Shown in pieces: positions 33,632-45,600 of a DNA stretch of 64,000 bases (position 1 is the stretch's first letter; each line of letters opens with the position of its first letter). The notes beneath the pieces were generated by a model. The model saw only the letters and a program-made list of their open reading frames with translations. It ran no database searches and was not told where the DNA came from. This stretch comes from VRUE01 sp963697805. Lineage in GTDB: Bacteria; Actinomycetota; Thermoleophilia; Solirubrobacterales; 70-9. The stretch covers positions 186,001 to 250,000 of the forward strand of contig CAVOPB010000005.1 of assembly GCA_963697805.1 (NCBI GenBank), read 5' to 3'. The position numbers and the translations under genes are program-made.

Positions 33632-34930
33632 CTACGCCGCGACCTCGGCCGAGACACGCTCGATCTGGGCGCCGAGCGAGCGGAGGCGCTCGTCGATCCG
33701 CTCGTAGCCGCGGTCGATCTGGCGGATGTTGCCGATCTCCGAGGTCCCCTCCGCCGCGAGCGCGGCGATGAGCATCGCCATTCCGGCGCGGATGTCGGGA
33801 CTCTCGACGCGTTCGCCGTGAAGCCGGCTCGGACCGCTGACGATCGCCCTGTGGGGATCGCACAGCGTGATCCGAGCGCCCATCGCGACCAGCTTGTCGA
33901 CGAAGAAGAGGCGGTTCTCGAACATCTTCTCGAAGATCAGGATCTCGCCGTCCGCCTGGGTGGCGAGGGCCAACGCGATCGAGGTCAGGTCGGCCGGGAA
34001 GGCCGGCCAGGGGCCGTCCTCGACCTTGGGGATCGCGTCGCCGACGTCGGACTTGATCCGCAGTCGCTGCTCGGCGGGCACGATGACGTCGTCGCCTTCG
34101 AGCGTCGATTCGAGGCCGAGACGACGGAACTGACGCCGGACCATGATTAGGTCGCGGGCCTCGGCGCCGCGCACCCGCAGCTCGCCTCCGGTTGCGGCGG
34201 CGAGCGCCATGAAGCTGCCGACCTCGATGTGATCGGCGGAGATCGTGTGCTCGGCGCCGCCGAGCCGGTCACGGCCATGAACGGTCATCACGTTCGAGCC
34301 GATGCCGTCGACCGTCGCCCCCATCTTGGTCAGCAGGCGCGCGAGGTCCTGGACATGGGGCTCTGAGGCCGCGTTTGAGATCGTCGTCGGACCGGGCGTC
34401 AGCGCGGCGGCCATCAACGCGTTCTCGGTGCCCATCACCGAGGGCTCGTCCATGAAGATCGCGCAGGGGCGCAGGCCGCCGTTGGGCGAGGTCAGCTCGA
34501 TCCAACGGTCACCCTCGACGCGGGCGCCGAGGTCGACGAAGGCGTCGAGGTGAGCATCGAGTCGGCGGCGGCCGATGAAATCGCCTCCCGGCGGGGGCAT
34601 CCGGGCCTCGCCGAAGCGTGCCAGCAGCGGCCCGGCGACAAGGAACGAGGCGCGGATGCTGTTCGAGAGATCGCGGTCGACCTCGACCTCGGTCACGGTA
34701 CGGGCGCTGAGCCGGAGGCTGTTGTCGGCGACCCACACCGCCTCGACTCCAAGTCGCTCCAAGAGAGCGATCTGGGCCTCGGTGTCGCGGATCCGCGGAA
34801 CCCGGTGCAGGAGCACCTCCTCCTCGGTCAGAAGGCAGGCGGCGAGGATCGGCAGGGCAGCATTCTTGTTGCCGGCCGCGGTGACCTCGCCGCAGAGCGG
34901 CGTTCCTCCTTGGATCACGAATTTCTCCAT
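33632..34930 (-). CDS. murA: UDP-N-acetylglucosamine 1-carboxyvinyltransferase (Asp variant)
   Basis: 432 residues from the ATG at 34930. First committed step of peptidoglycan synthesis. Lys22 in AGNKNAALPILAA, SNSIRASFLVAGPLLARFGE, and the active-site loop PPPGGDFIGRRRLDAH. At residue 117 the usual catalytic Cys is Asp, as in mycobacteria (GGD for GGC), predicting fosfomycin insensitivity. The C-terminal VESPDIRAGMAMLIAALAAEG is typical. A 42-base divergent gap separates it from the hydrolase gene. Confidence 0.94.
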   Translation of the reverse strand: MEKFVIQGGTPLCGEVTAAGNKNAALPILAACLLTEEEVLLHRVPRIRDTEAQIALLERLGVEAVWVADNSLRLSARTVTEVEVDRDLSNSIRASFLVAGPLLARFGEARMPPPGGDFIGRRRLDAHLDAFVDLGARVEGDRWIELTSPNGGLRPCAIFMDEPSVMGTENALMAAALTPGPTTISNAASEPHVQDLARLLTKMGATVDGIGSNVMTVHGRDRLGGAEHTISADHIEVGSFMALAAATGGELRVRGAEARDLIMVRRQFRRLGLESTLEGDDVIVPAEQRLRIKSDVGDAIPKVEDGPWPAFPADLTSIALALATQADGEILIFEKMFENRLFFVDKLVAMGARITLCDPHRAIVSGPSRLHGERVESPDIRAGMAMLIAALAAEGTSEIGNIRQIDRGYERIDERLRSLGAQIERVSAEVAA

Positions 34931-34972
34931 CGGTCCGGCTAGGGTAACGACCGCAATGAGCGCGGAGCGGTC

Positions 34973-35983
34973 ATGAGACGGGGCTGGAAGATCCTCATCG
35001 CGGTGATCGCCGCCCTGATCGTGCTCCTCGTGCTCAACGACATCGCCACCACCACGGAAACCAAGTCGGCCGAGGTGACCGAACCCGGAGGCCGGATCCT
35101 CAGCGTCAACGGGGGCGACCTCCAGATCGTCGACCGCGGCCCTCGCGACGGATCCCCGATCGTCCTCATCCACTGCTACTCCTGCGCGATCAACTGGTGG
35201 GACGGGGTGATGCCGCTGCTCGACAAGGCACACCGGGTGATCGCGGTCGACCTCCTCGGCCACGGCGGGTCATCGAAGCCCGACTCGGGCTACTCGATAC
35301 CCGATCAGGCGGACCTCGTCGCACAGGCGCTGAGCCGGCTCGGGGTGCGCCGCGCGACCGTCGTCGGCCACTCGCTCGGCGGCGGGGTCGCGACGGCACT
35401 CGCCGAACAGTCACCGGAGCTGGTCTCGAAACTGGTGATCATCGACAGCCGAGCCTCACCCGACGAAGAGAGCAGCCTCGGAACCCTTGCGAAGCTGCCG
35501 TTCGTACCGGTGATCGGACCCGCGCTGTGGCGGATAAAGCCTGACTTCTCGATTCGCAAGGGGCTGGAGGTCGCGTTCGCCCCCGGATTCGACGTGCCCG
35601 GCCGCTTCGTCGAGGACGTGAGGCGGATGACCTACACCTCCTACAAGGAGTCACGGGAAGCTCTCGACGATTACACCTCCGAAGAGTCGCTCGCCGACAG
35701 GATCGCGGCGACGGGCAAGCCGCTGCTCGTCCTGATGGGCGCTGAAGAGCAGATCATCGCCGACCCGCAGGCCACGATCGCCGCCTACCAAAAGGCGGTC
35801 CCGAATGCCTTCGGGACGGTGATTCAGGGGGTCGGCCACTCGCCGAACGTCGAGGAACCGAACCTGACCTCGGAGCTGATCCTGGGTTTCGCCGGCCCGC
35901 CGAAAGCCGCCCACAGAGCCAAACAGCGGGCCCGGATGCAAAAACATGTGCAGGATCAGGGAGGCGTCCGGGCGGCGCCCTAA
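34973..35983 (+). CDS. Membrane-anchored alpha/beta hydrolase
   Basis: 336 residues. N-terminal membrane anchor ILIAVIAALIVLLVL (8-22) with no clear cleavage site, then an alpha/beta hydrolase domain. Nucleophile Ser134 in VVGHSLGGGVA, catalytic His in GVGHSPNVEEP; the acid is probably within LVLMGAEEQII, where Glu rather than Asp is seen. The oxyanion segment, usually HG, reads IHCYSCAINWW with two Cys (68, 71), uncommon. Divergent from murA. Substrate unknown. Confidence 0.8.
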   Translation: MRRGWKILIAVIAALIVLLVLNDIATTTETKSAEVTEPGGRILSVNGGDLQIVDRGPRDGSPIVLIHCYSCAINWWDGVMPLLDKAHRVIAVDLLGHGGSSKPDSGYSIPDQADLVAQALSRLGVRRATVVGHSLGGGVATALAEQSPELVSKLVIIDSRASPDEESSLGTLAKLPFVPVIGPALWRIKPDFSIRKGLEVAFAPGFDVPGRFVEDVRRMTYTSYKESREALDDYTSEESLADRIAATGKPLLVLMGAEEQIIADPQATIAAYQKAVPNAFGTVIQGVGHSPNVEEPNLTSELILGFAGPPKAAHRAKQRARMQKHVQDQGGVRAAP

Positions 35984-35994
35984 CTTACGAACCC

Positions 35995-36192
35995 ATGTTC
36001 GAGACGAAGACAACACCCAGCCACCGTCTGGCCGATGCGGTCGACCTCATCATCGACTTCGCAACGCTCGGAGAGTACGGACTCGAGCCCATCGGCCCGG
36101 TCCCCCGTTCGTGCGAGAGCCGGACCCGGAGGACGGTCCGGAGCACCGGCTCCTGGAATGCAGCGATCAATCGCTTCGCCGCGCACTCCTGA
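35995..36192 (+). CDS. Doubtful small ORF after the hydrolase, possibly frameshifted
   Basis: 65 codons starting 12 bases after the hydrolase stop. The first 35 residues (MFETKTTPSHRLADAVDLII, EYGLEPIGPVP) look protein-like with high GC3; after a C5 run at about 36104 the frame turns Arg/Ser-rich. Adding one C would continue as PPFVREPDPEDGPEH and run to 36245, across the rRNA terminator hairpin. No family recognised. It may be a real small gene, a fragment, or chance. Confidence 0.22.
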   Translation: MFETKTTPSHRLADAVDLIIDFATLGEYGLEPIGPVPRSCESRTRRTVRSTGSWNAAINRFAAHS

Positions 36193-36212
36193 ACCGGTCG
36201 ACAGACGACGAA

Positions 36213-36232
36213 GGGCCGCCCAAAGGCGGCCC
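36213..36232. terminator. rRNA operon terminator hairpin
   Basis: Perfect 8-bp stem GGGCCGCC / GGCGGCCC with loop CAAA, about 16 bases beyond the 5S 3' end on the minus strand, followed there by TTCGTCGTCT. Probably ends the rRNA transcript. Confidence 0.6.
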
Positions 36233-36247
36233 AGGTCGTAAGTAAGA

Positions 36248-36364
36248 ACCGGCGGCGACCTACTCTCCCAGGAGGTTGCCCTCCAAGTACCATCGGCGCT
36301 GAGGGGCTTAACTGCTCTGTTCGGAATGGGAAGAGGTGTTTCCCCCTCGCTATGCGCCACCGGA
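36248..36364 (-). rRNA. rrf: 5S ribosomal RNA
   Basis: About 117 bases on the minus strand. Recognised by the conserved core (CCGAACAGAGCAGTTAAGCC type loop B/C region, GCGCCGATGGTACT, and GGGAGAGTAGGTCGCCGCC) and complementary ends GGTGGCG / CGCCGCC. Lies about 60 bases after the 23S 3' end. Ends are approximate to a few bases. Confidence 0.93.
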
Positions 36365-36383
36365 AATTGGCGAAACCGCCCCC

Positions 36384-36410
36384 GGTGAAGCTTGAGAACC
36401 GCACAAGACC
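36384..36410 (-). ncRNA. 23S processing stem, 3' arm
   Basis: 27 bases complementary to 39480-39506 in the 16S-23S spacer, with 23 Watson-Crick matches; the four differences are pairs such as G-U in the RNA. Together they form the long stem enclosing 23S that RNase III normally cuts. Confidence 0.7.
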
Positions 36411-36424
36411 AAAGGGTAAAAATA

Positions 36425-39422
<2,998 letters not shown>

Positions 39423-39617
39423 GTGAGCGACCCATACGCCTAAACGTACGGGTCGAAAAATTACCCTTACATCAATATTGGCCTTGTACGGTTTTCAAGC
39501 TCCACCGAGGCGCACGCGGCGAAGATATTTCGCCGGCGGTCTCTCAAAACTGAGCAGCGTTCCCGATGACATGTGTCATCGGGGAGCCCGGTCGACGTTC
39601 TAGAGAAATCTCCCTAG
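39423..39617 (-). other. 16S-23S internal transcribed spacer without tRNA
   Basis: 195 bases. No cloverleaf or tRNA sequence seen. It contains the 5' arm of the 23S processing stem (39480-39506), the 3' arm of the 16S processing stem (39545-39558), and a hairpin CCCGATGACA / TGTCATCGGG at 39561-39582. The absence of Ile/Ala tRNA genes is known for many actinobacterial operons. Confidence 0.75.
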
Positions 39618-41162
<1,545 letters not shown>

Positions 41163-41443
41163 AGTACTTCTTTACAGAGAGTCGTCATGCCTGACTAACG
41201 GCCACCGTGTACACAAACGCGGCGGCCGGCATGACGGGTAAATCAAGTCCACTCGGCACGCTGACGAGCCGAGTGGATCGGGCTCAAACAATCCACAGAC
41301 CCGTGGGCCTGCGGAGTGCACGCTGCTCAGTTTTCAAAGACCGCTGCGTCTCTCACGACGGGACTCGTCGCTCTCTACGCACAGGTCGGACCAGGGTCCT
41401 TCCCAGAGGGACCGAAGAGTATAGCGCCGAAGGCGCCCCCTGG
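41163..41443 (-). promoter_or_regulatory. rRNA operon promoter and leader
   Basis: 281 bases between 16S and tyrS. TATACT (minus strand, 41418-41423) is a good -10; TAGCCA 17 bases upstream is a weak -35 that overlaps the tyrS stop. The leader holds TCCACTCGGC/GCCGAGTGGA (41248-41277) and GTCATGCC/GGCATGAC (41184-41235) hairpins. AAAACTGAGCAGCG (minus strand, 41321-41334) is perfectly complementary to the spacer site 39545-39558, forming the 16S processing stem. Confidence 0.55.
41424..41436. terminator. GCGCC hairpin after tyrS
   Basis: GCGCC / GGCGC around GAA (TTC on the minus strand), 8 bases past the tyrS stop, then TATACTCTT on the minus strand. It sits exactly between the candidate -35 and -10 of the rRNA promoter, so terminator and promoter overlap. 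Confidence 0.4.
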
Positions 41444-42604
41444 CTAGGCCGTCGCCGCCCGCAGGCGTTTGAAGCGCCGCTTGCCGACCTGCAGGACCTG
41501 CCCATCGAGGTCGGCGGGATCGTAGTCGAGGCGGTCGGCGGAGATCGTCTCGCCGTCGAGCTTGACCCCTCCCTGTCCGATCAGCCGCCGCGCCTCGCTC
41601 GAGCTCATCTCGAACAGACCGGCCATCAGCTGCGGCATGTGGATCCGGCCGCCGTCGGTTCCGACGTATGGGGCGACGGCTGCCTCCTCGAGGTCGGCCG
41701 GCAGCTCGTGGTCGACGAAGAGGCGGTTGAAATGCTCCTCGGCCGCGACCGCCCCGCTCTCGCCGTGGTAGCGGCCGACGAGCCTCCGCGCCAGCTCCCG
41801 CTTGGCCTCGTTCGGCGGCCCCGTCGGGACCTCCTCGCCGAGTAGGAGTCGGAAGTACTCGGGCATCGCCTCGTCGGGGACCCGCATCAGCCGCCCGAAC
41901 ATCTCCTCGGGGGCATCGGTGACGCCGACGTAGTTGTTGAGCGACTTGCTCATCTTCTGCTCGCCGTCGATCCCGACCAGGATCGGGAGGGTCATGATCG
42001 ATTGCTGCGGCTGGCCGTAGGCGGCCTGCATGTCGCGGCCGAAGAGAAGATTGAATTTCTGGTCGGTCCCCCCCACCTCGAGGTCGGCCTCGATCGCCAC
42101 CGAGTCATATCCCTGCAGCAGCGGGTAGAGGAGCTCGAGGGCGGCGATCGGTGCCCCGGCGGCCATCCGCCTCTGGAAGTCGTCGCGCTCGAGGAGCCTC
42201 GCCACCGTCGTCTTCGCGAGCAGCGACAGGAGCTCCTGGGAGTCCATCCGCAGCCACTCGCTGTTGAAGCGGACCTCGGTGCGATCGGGGTCGAGAACCT
42301 TGAACGCCTGCTCCTGATAGGTGTCGGCGTTGACCGCGATCTCCTCCGCCGTCGGCAGCGGCCGCTGGCTCGAGCGGCCGCTCGGGTCGCCGACCTGGGC
42401 GGTGAAGTCACCGACGATCAGGACCACCCGGTGGCCCGCGTCCTGGAACTCGCGGAGCTTGCCGAGGACCACGGTGTGGCCGAGATGGATATCGGACGTC
42501 GTCGGGTCGATGCCGAGCTTCACACGCAGGGACCTGCCCTCGGAGAGCTGCTCCTCCAGCCTCCCCGCAGGCAGGACATCGACCGCGTTGCTGGTCAGAT
42601 CCAT
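41444..42604 (-). CDS. tyrS: Tyrosyl-tRNA synthetase
   Basis: 386 residues from the ATG at 42604 (MDLTSNAVDV). Class I synthetase: HIGH-like DIHLGHTVVLGKLREFQ, GGTDQKFNLLFGRDMQ, and KMSKS in GEQKMSKSLNNY; C-terminal S4 RNA-binding domain (SSEARRLIGQGGVKLDGETI). It resembles the TyrRS-2/TyrZ group by length and spacing. No T-box motif is present upstream; repeat copy C occupies that position instead. Confidence 0.95.
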   Translation of the reverse strand: MDLTSNAVDVLPAGRLEEQLSEGRSLRVKLGIDPTTSDIHLGHTVVLGKLREFQDAGHRVVLIVGDFTAQVGDPSGRSSQRPLPTAEEIAVNADTYQEQAFKVLDPDRTEVRFNSEWLRMDSQELLSLLAKTTVARLLERDDFQRRMAAGAPIAALELLYPLLQGYDSVAIEADLEVGGTDQKFNLLFGRDMQAAYGQPQQSIMTLPILVGIDGEQKMSKSLNNYVGVTDAPEEMFGRLMRVPDEAMPEYFRLLLGEEVPTGPPNEAKRELARRLVGRYHGESGAVAAEEHFNRLFVDHELPADLEEAAVAPYVGTDGGRIHMPQLMAGLFEMSSSEARRLIGQGGVKLDGETISADRLDYDPADLDGQVLQVGKRRFKRLRAATA

Positions 42605-42609
42605 GGATT

Positions 42610-42684
42610 TCAATGTTCGCGCTTCACTCGCTGCGCGATGAGTCAGACATGCACGCTTGCTCGTTCCGCGCTCATGCGTCAATG
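42610..42684 (-). repeat. Repeat element copy C, upstream of tyrS
   Basis: Minus-strand core GCGCGGAACGAGCAAGC, TCTGACTCATCGCGCAGCG and AGTGAAGCGCGAA. It matches copy D in GAGCAAGC, GCGCAGCGAG and GAAGCG. The core is flanked by the 6-base direct repeat TCAATG at 42610-42615 and 42679-42684, which could be a target-site duplication. It lies between tyrS and the divergent PBP gene. Confidence 0.6.
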
Positions 42685-42718
42685 CTAGACTGCCGCCTTC
42701 GCTCGGCGGTTCGACGCC

Positions 42719-44998
42719 GTGCCGAACCTCTTGATGGTGCCTCTTGGATTAAAGCCTCGCCGGCGAGGCGGCACAGAGCCGCCCCCGGCGACGAAACCCG
42801 CTCCGGAGAAGCCAAGAAGACCGCAGCTCAAGAAGCTGCGCATCCTCTTCGTGCTTCTCGGCCTCGGTGTGCTCGCCGTGGTCTCGATGGTGTTCGGGAT
42901 GATGGCCGCCGTTTCCCAGGACCTTCCGGCGATCTACAACTTCTCCCAGTACAAGGCCTCCCGAAATAGCGTCGTCGTCGGCGCCAACGGAGAAGAGCTC
43001 GGAACCCTGACCAGCGACCAGAACAAAATCCTGCTCAACTCGAGCCACATCTCGCCCAACATCAAGAACGCGGTGGTCTCGGTCGAGGACGAACGCTTCT
43101 ACGAACACAGCGGCGTCGACTTCAAAGGCATCAGCCGCGCTCTCCTCCACGACATTCTCAGCCAGAGCGCCGAACAGGGCGCCTCGACCATCACCCAGCA
43201 GTTCGTCAAGCAGGCGCTGGAAGCGGAAAGCAGCCGGACAGTCCTGGAGAAGTTCCGCGAGGCGGCGCTCGCCTACCGGCTCGAGCGACATTGGAGCAAG
43301 GACAAGATCCTGACCGAGTACCTCAACACGGTCTACTTCGGCGAGGGCGCCTACGGGATCGAGGCGGCCGCTCGCACCTATTTCGGGGCCGCCCATCCCG
43401 GCTGCGGCACCGAAACCGAGCCATGCGCGGCGGTGCTCGAACCCTATGAGGCCGCCCTGCTGGCCGGGATCATCCAGTCACCGACCGCATACGACCCGAA
43501 GATCTACCCCGAAAACGCCCTCGGCCGCCGCAACCTGGTGCTCGAAAAGATGTACGAACAGGACTACATCTCTCATGAGCAGATGGTCGAAGGCCAGAGG
43601 CACGCGCTGCCCTCGCCCTCCAGCATCGAACCCCCGACCTTCGAATCAAAGGCGCCCTACTTCGTCGCCTACCTGCGCCAACAACTGCTCGAACGCTACG
43701 GGCCCTCGAAGGCGTTCTACGGGGGCCTCAAGGTCAAGTCGACCCTCGATCTGCAGCTGCAGGAAGCGGCTGAAGAAACCATCGCCTCCTACCTCGGCTA
43801 TCTGCCGGCGACCGCCTCGGTGGTCGTGATCGACAACCGCAACGCGGCGATCAGGGCCCTGGTCGGCGGTTCCGACTTCAAGGAGAGGCCTTTCAACCTC
43901 GCCACCCAGGGACGCCGCCAGCCCGGGTCATCGATCAAGCCATTCACGCTGATGACGGCGCTGGAAGAGGGAATCTCGCCCTCGACCACCTACGAATCGG
44001 CGGTTCAGGAATTCCACTTCGGCAAACACGGAAAGGAAGTCTTCGTCGTCCACAACGACGAGGACTCCTACCTCGGCTCGTGCTCGATCGAATGCGCGAC
44101 GACCTACTCCGACAACTCGATCTATGCCCAGCTCGGCCTCGAAGGCCTGGAAGGCAAGACGGTTGCGGACCGCACGCGCTCGATCGCGAAGACGATCCAC
44201 GAGGCCGGTTACAGCGACCCGATCTCGACCAACCCGGCGATGGTCCTCGGCGGCCTCAAAGAAGGCGTCAGCCCGCTCGGCTGGGCCTATGCCTACTCGA
44301 CGATCGGCAACAACGGTGACCGCGTCAGCGGCACCTTGGCCCCTGTCCCCGGTGACAGCCCCGTCGCCTTCACCGAAGTGACCGACAAGGACGGGCACCT
44401 GATCAAAGGCGGAGACAACGATTCGATCCACACCCAGGCCTTCGAGGAGGGAACGGCCGAAGAAGAGAAGCGGATCCTCGAAACCGTCGTCTCGAGCGGC
44501 ACCGGCACCCATGCCCAGATCGGGGCCGAAGGCCAGTGGGGCAAGACCGGCACGACCGAGAACAACGGGGATGCCTGGTTCTGCGGCGGGATCGCCGACG
44601 AAGTCACCGCCTGCGTTTGGGTCGGCTATCCGGACTCGACGACGCCAATGACCACCCTCTACGCGGGCGGCCCGGTGATGGGCGGGACCTTCCCGGCGCT
44701 GATCTGGGCCGGCGTGATCTCGGCCTGGCAGGACATCACCAGCGAACGGGCGGCCGAGGCTAAGGCGAAGAAGGAGGCGAAGGAAAACGGAGAAGACACC
44801 AGCACCTCCGAAGAAGGCGCCTCCGAAGAATCGTACGTCCCCCCCAGCACCTACACCGAACCGGAATCGGCTCCGGAAGAAGAAGCGGCCCCCGAACCCG
44901 AAGCCACCCCCGAACCCGAAGCGGCGCCGGAAGCGGAAGCCGCCCCGGAATCGAGCGGCGGTGTCAGCGGCGGCACCGGCGGCGCCGCGGCCCCCTAG
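42719..44998 (+). CDS. pbpA: Class A penicillin-binding protein (transglycosylase/transpeptidase)
   Basis: 759 residues, GTG start (ATG 42734 is possible). Basic cytoplasmic N-terminus, membrane anchor at about 40-63 (LRILFVLLGLGVLAVVSMVF), GT51 glycosyltransferase with catalytic Glu in VSVEDERFYEHSGVDFKG and GASTITQQFVKQ, then transpeptidase: SxxK in GSSIKPFTL, SxN in YSDNSIYA, KTG in WGKTGTTENNGDAWF. A C-terminal tail of about 75 residues is Glu/Pro/Ala-rich. It polymerises and cross-links peptidoglycan outside the membrane. Confidence 0.93.
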   Translation: MPNLLMVPLGLKPRRRGGTEPPPATKPAPEKPRRPQLKKLRILFVLLGLGVLAVVSMVFGMMAAVSQDLPAIYNFSQYKASRNSVVVGANGEELGTLTSDQNKILLNSSHISPNIKNAVVSVEDERFYEHSGVDFKGISRALLHDILSQSAEQGASTITQQFVKQALEAESSRTVLEKFREAALAYRLERHWSKDKILTEYLNTVYFGEGAYGIEAAARTYFGAAHPGCGTETEPCAAVLEPYEAALLAGIIQSPTAYDPKIYPENALGRRNLVLEKMYEQDYISHEQMVEGQRHALPSPSSIEPPTFESKAPYFVAYLRQQLLERYGPSKAFYGGLKVKSTLDLQLQEAAEETIASYLGYLPATASVVVIDNRNAAIRALVGGSDFKERPFNLATQGRRQPGSSIKPFTLMTALEEGISPSTTYESAVQEFHFGKHGKEVFVVHNDEDSYLGSCSIECATTYSDNSIYAQLGLEGLEGKTVADRTRSIAKTIHEAGYSDPISTNPAMVLGGLKEGVSPLGWAYAYSTIGNNGDRVSGTLAPVPGDSPVAFTEVTDKDGHLIKGGDNDSIHTQAFEEGTAEEEKRILETVVSSGTGTHAQIGAEGQWGKTGTTENNGDAWFCGGIADEVTACVWVGYPDSTTPMTTLYAGGPVMGGTFPALIWAGVISAWQDITSERAAEAKAKKEAKENGEDTSTSEEGASEESYVPPSTYTEPESAPEEEAAPEPEATPEPEAAPEAEAAPESSGGVSGGTGGAAAP

Positions 44999-45600
44999 CG
45001 GGAGGGCCGGGGCCTCGACACGTGAGGGTTGCCGGCGAGGCAGAAGCGCCAGGGGCGCTCCACCGCCTTCGTGATCCCGATCCGCGGCCCGGTCACGATC
45101 TCGCCGCTCCAATCCGCCCGGCGGGGCAGGACGAGGAACGGGTCGTGCGTCAGGTCCGCACCGTTGGCGTCGAGGCCGACCCCGAGCGCCTCGGTCAGCT
45201 TGCCGGGACCCGAGCAGAGCTCGATGTCCGTCCGGCCGCCGCGAACTTGGCGCATCTGCGCCAGCCCGTGGGTTGGCTCGAGCGCCCTGATCAGCACCGC
45301 CGCCGCTTCACCCTCGGGCTCGGCGACGAAATTCAGCAGGCTGTGGATCCCGTAGGAGAGGTAGACGTAGGCGCGGGCCGGCGGGCCGAACAGGACCTCG
45401 GTCCGCTCGGTGAGGCCGACGTAGGCGTGGCAGGCGGGGTCGTCGCGCTCGTAGCTCTCGGTCTCGACGATCACCCCGCCGCGGCCCCCGTAGAGGAGGC
45501 GGCAGCCGACGAGATCGCGGGCCACGTCGTGGACCGAGCGGTTGAAGAACTCGAGGCCCAACTGGGACTCGATGGCGAGCGCCGCGCCGCCCGCGCTCAA
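44995..45600 (-). CDS. mpg: DNA-3-methyladenine glycosylase (AAG/MPG type)
   Basis: 201 residues. Removes alkylated purines in base-excision repair. Family blocks: FFNRSVHDVARDLVGCRLLY, VIVETESYERDDPACHAYVG (catalytic Glu), RAYVYLSYGIHSLLNFV, LCSGPGKLTEALGV and GPRIGITKAVERPWRFCLAG. Converges on the PBP gene with 4 bases overlap; its start overlaps the argH stop by 4 bases, so it is the last gene of the arginine/branched-chain operon. Confidence 0.93.
   Translation of the reverse strand: MSAGGAALAIESQLGLEFFNRSVHDVARDLVGCRLLYGGRGGVIVETESYERDDPACHAYVGLTERTEVLFGPPARAYVYLSYGIHSLLNFVAEPEGEAAAVLIRALEPTHGLAQMRQVRGGRTDIELCSGPGKLTEALGVGLDANGADLTHDPFLVLPRRADWSGEIVTGPRIGITKAVERPWRFCLAGNPHVSRPRPSR

Noticed and set aside
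39423..39617. tRNA gene in the 16S-23S spacer
   Set aside because: No cloverleaf, TTCRANNC or CCA-like end was found; the helices present are explained by processing stems and one hairpin.
42605..42718. T-box riboswitch upstream of tyrS
   Set aside because: No AGGGTGG-type T-box sequence and no specifier stem; the space is occupied by repeat copy C.
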